Assembly (NCBI RefSeq): GCF_024462775.1
Contig: NZ_JANGCE010000014.1
Coordinates: 1 to 64,000, forward strand
Direction: 5' to 3'
Source: Butyricicoccus faecihominis
GTDB lineage: Bacteria > Bacillota > Clostridia > Oscillospirales > Butyricicoccaceae
DNA: 64,000 nucleotides
Below, piece after piece: positions 63,990-64,000 of the stretch. The first letter of the stretch is position 1; each line of letters opens with the position of its first letter. The translations under genes were made by a program, and so were the position numbers. The notes beneath the pieces are model-generated. The model was not told where the DNA came from. It ran no database searches and saw only the letters and a program-made list of their open reading frames with translations.

Positions 63990-64000
63990 AGAGTTAGGCG

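Overview
The window reads as chromosome of a GC-rich, Gram-positive, endospore-forming anaerobe of the class Clostridia, most like the Oscillospirales (Oscillospiraceae/Butyricicoccaceae type). The evidence is the six-subunit Rnf complex, formate-tetrahydrofolate ligase, the sporulation genes ylbJ, yqfC and yqfD with a sigma-E-like promoter, SLH-anchored surface proteins, consensus sigma-A promoters and strong GGAGG ribosome sites. Placement below class is inference. No rRNA, tRNA, CRISPR array, phage or complete insertion sequence was found.

Layout. 1-696 is non-coding and repeat-rich. 697-8998 (minus) is a galactose/glucose-type sugar uptake operon: YesN/YesM two-component system, an accessory sugar-binding lipoprotein, then mglB, mglA and mglC. 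9157-9860 is a small divergent pair, a membrane protein and an AT-rich XRE regulator, around a palindromic operator. 10085-15723 (minus) is rnfCDGEAB followed by Mini-RNase III. 16020-19883 is a large SLH surface protein with a GH20-like fold whose catalytic pair looks lost. 20185-21297 is alanine dehydrogenase. 21442-28213 (minus) is a glucitol-type PTS operon (SorC regulator, GutM, EIIC, EIIB, EIIA) with a SAF-domain oxidoreductase, a HAD-cupin fusion and an HPr paralogue lacking Ser46. 28581-29642 is a Crp/Fnr regulator with thioredoxin. 29856-33460 holds a VWA/SpaA/SLH surface protein and a lipoprotein. 33877-35444 is a DMT exporter convergent with a GntR regulator, which share a promoter motif.

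35555-41508 is a block bounded by two nearly identical inverted MITE-like elements. It carries a GNAT enzyme, upp, tsaB, tsaE, an Lsa-like ABC-F protein with a structured leader, and a PdaA-type deacetylase. 41586-42858 is an ECF sigma factor with its likely anti-sigma protein. Then follow fhs, rodA, an HD-domain protein, a WYL regulator divergent from a DJ-1/PfpI protein, and a two-component/ABC efflux operon (48591-53602, minus). 53741-56518 (minus) holds a D,D-carboxypeptidase, a Cys-rich small protein and ylbJ. From 56609 runs the conserved yqfC-yqfD-phoH-ybeY-dgkA-era-recO block. It is interrupted between phoH and ybeY, where the PgpH/YqfF gene usually lies, by two unrelated genes and a tandem hairpin array.

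The most interesting features are a family of modular hairpin elements sharing one GC-rich core inside different terminal repeats, the PTS cluster that lacks the classical sorbitol-6-phosphate dehydrogenase, the ABC-F leader with overlapping divergent promoters, and several operator candidates that link regulators to neighbouring genes.
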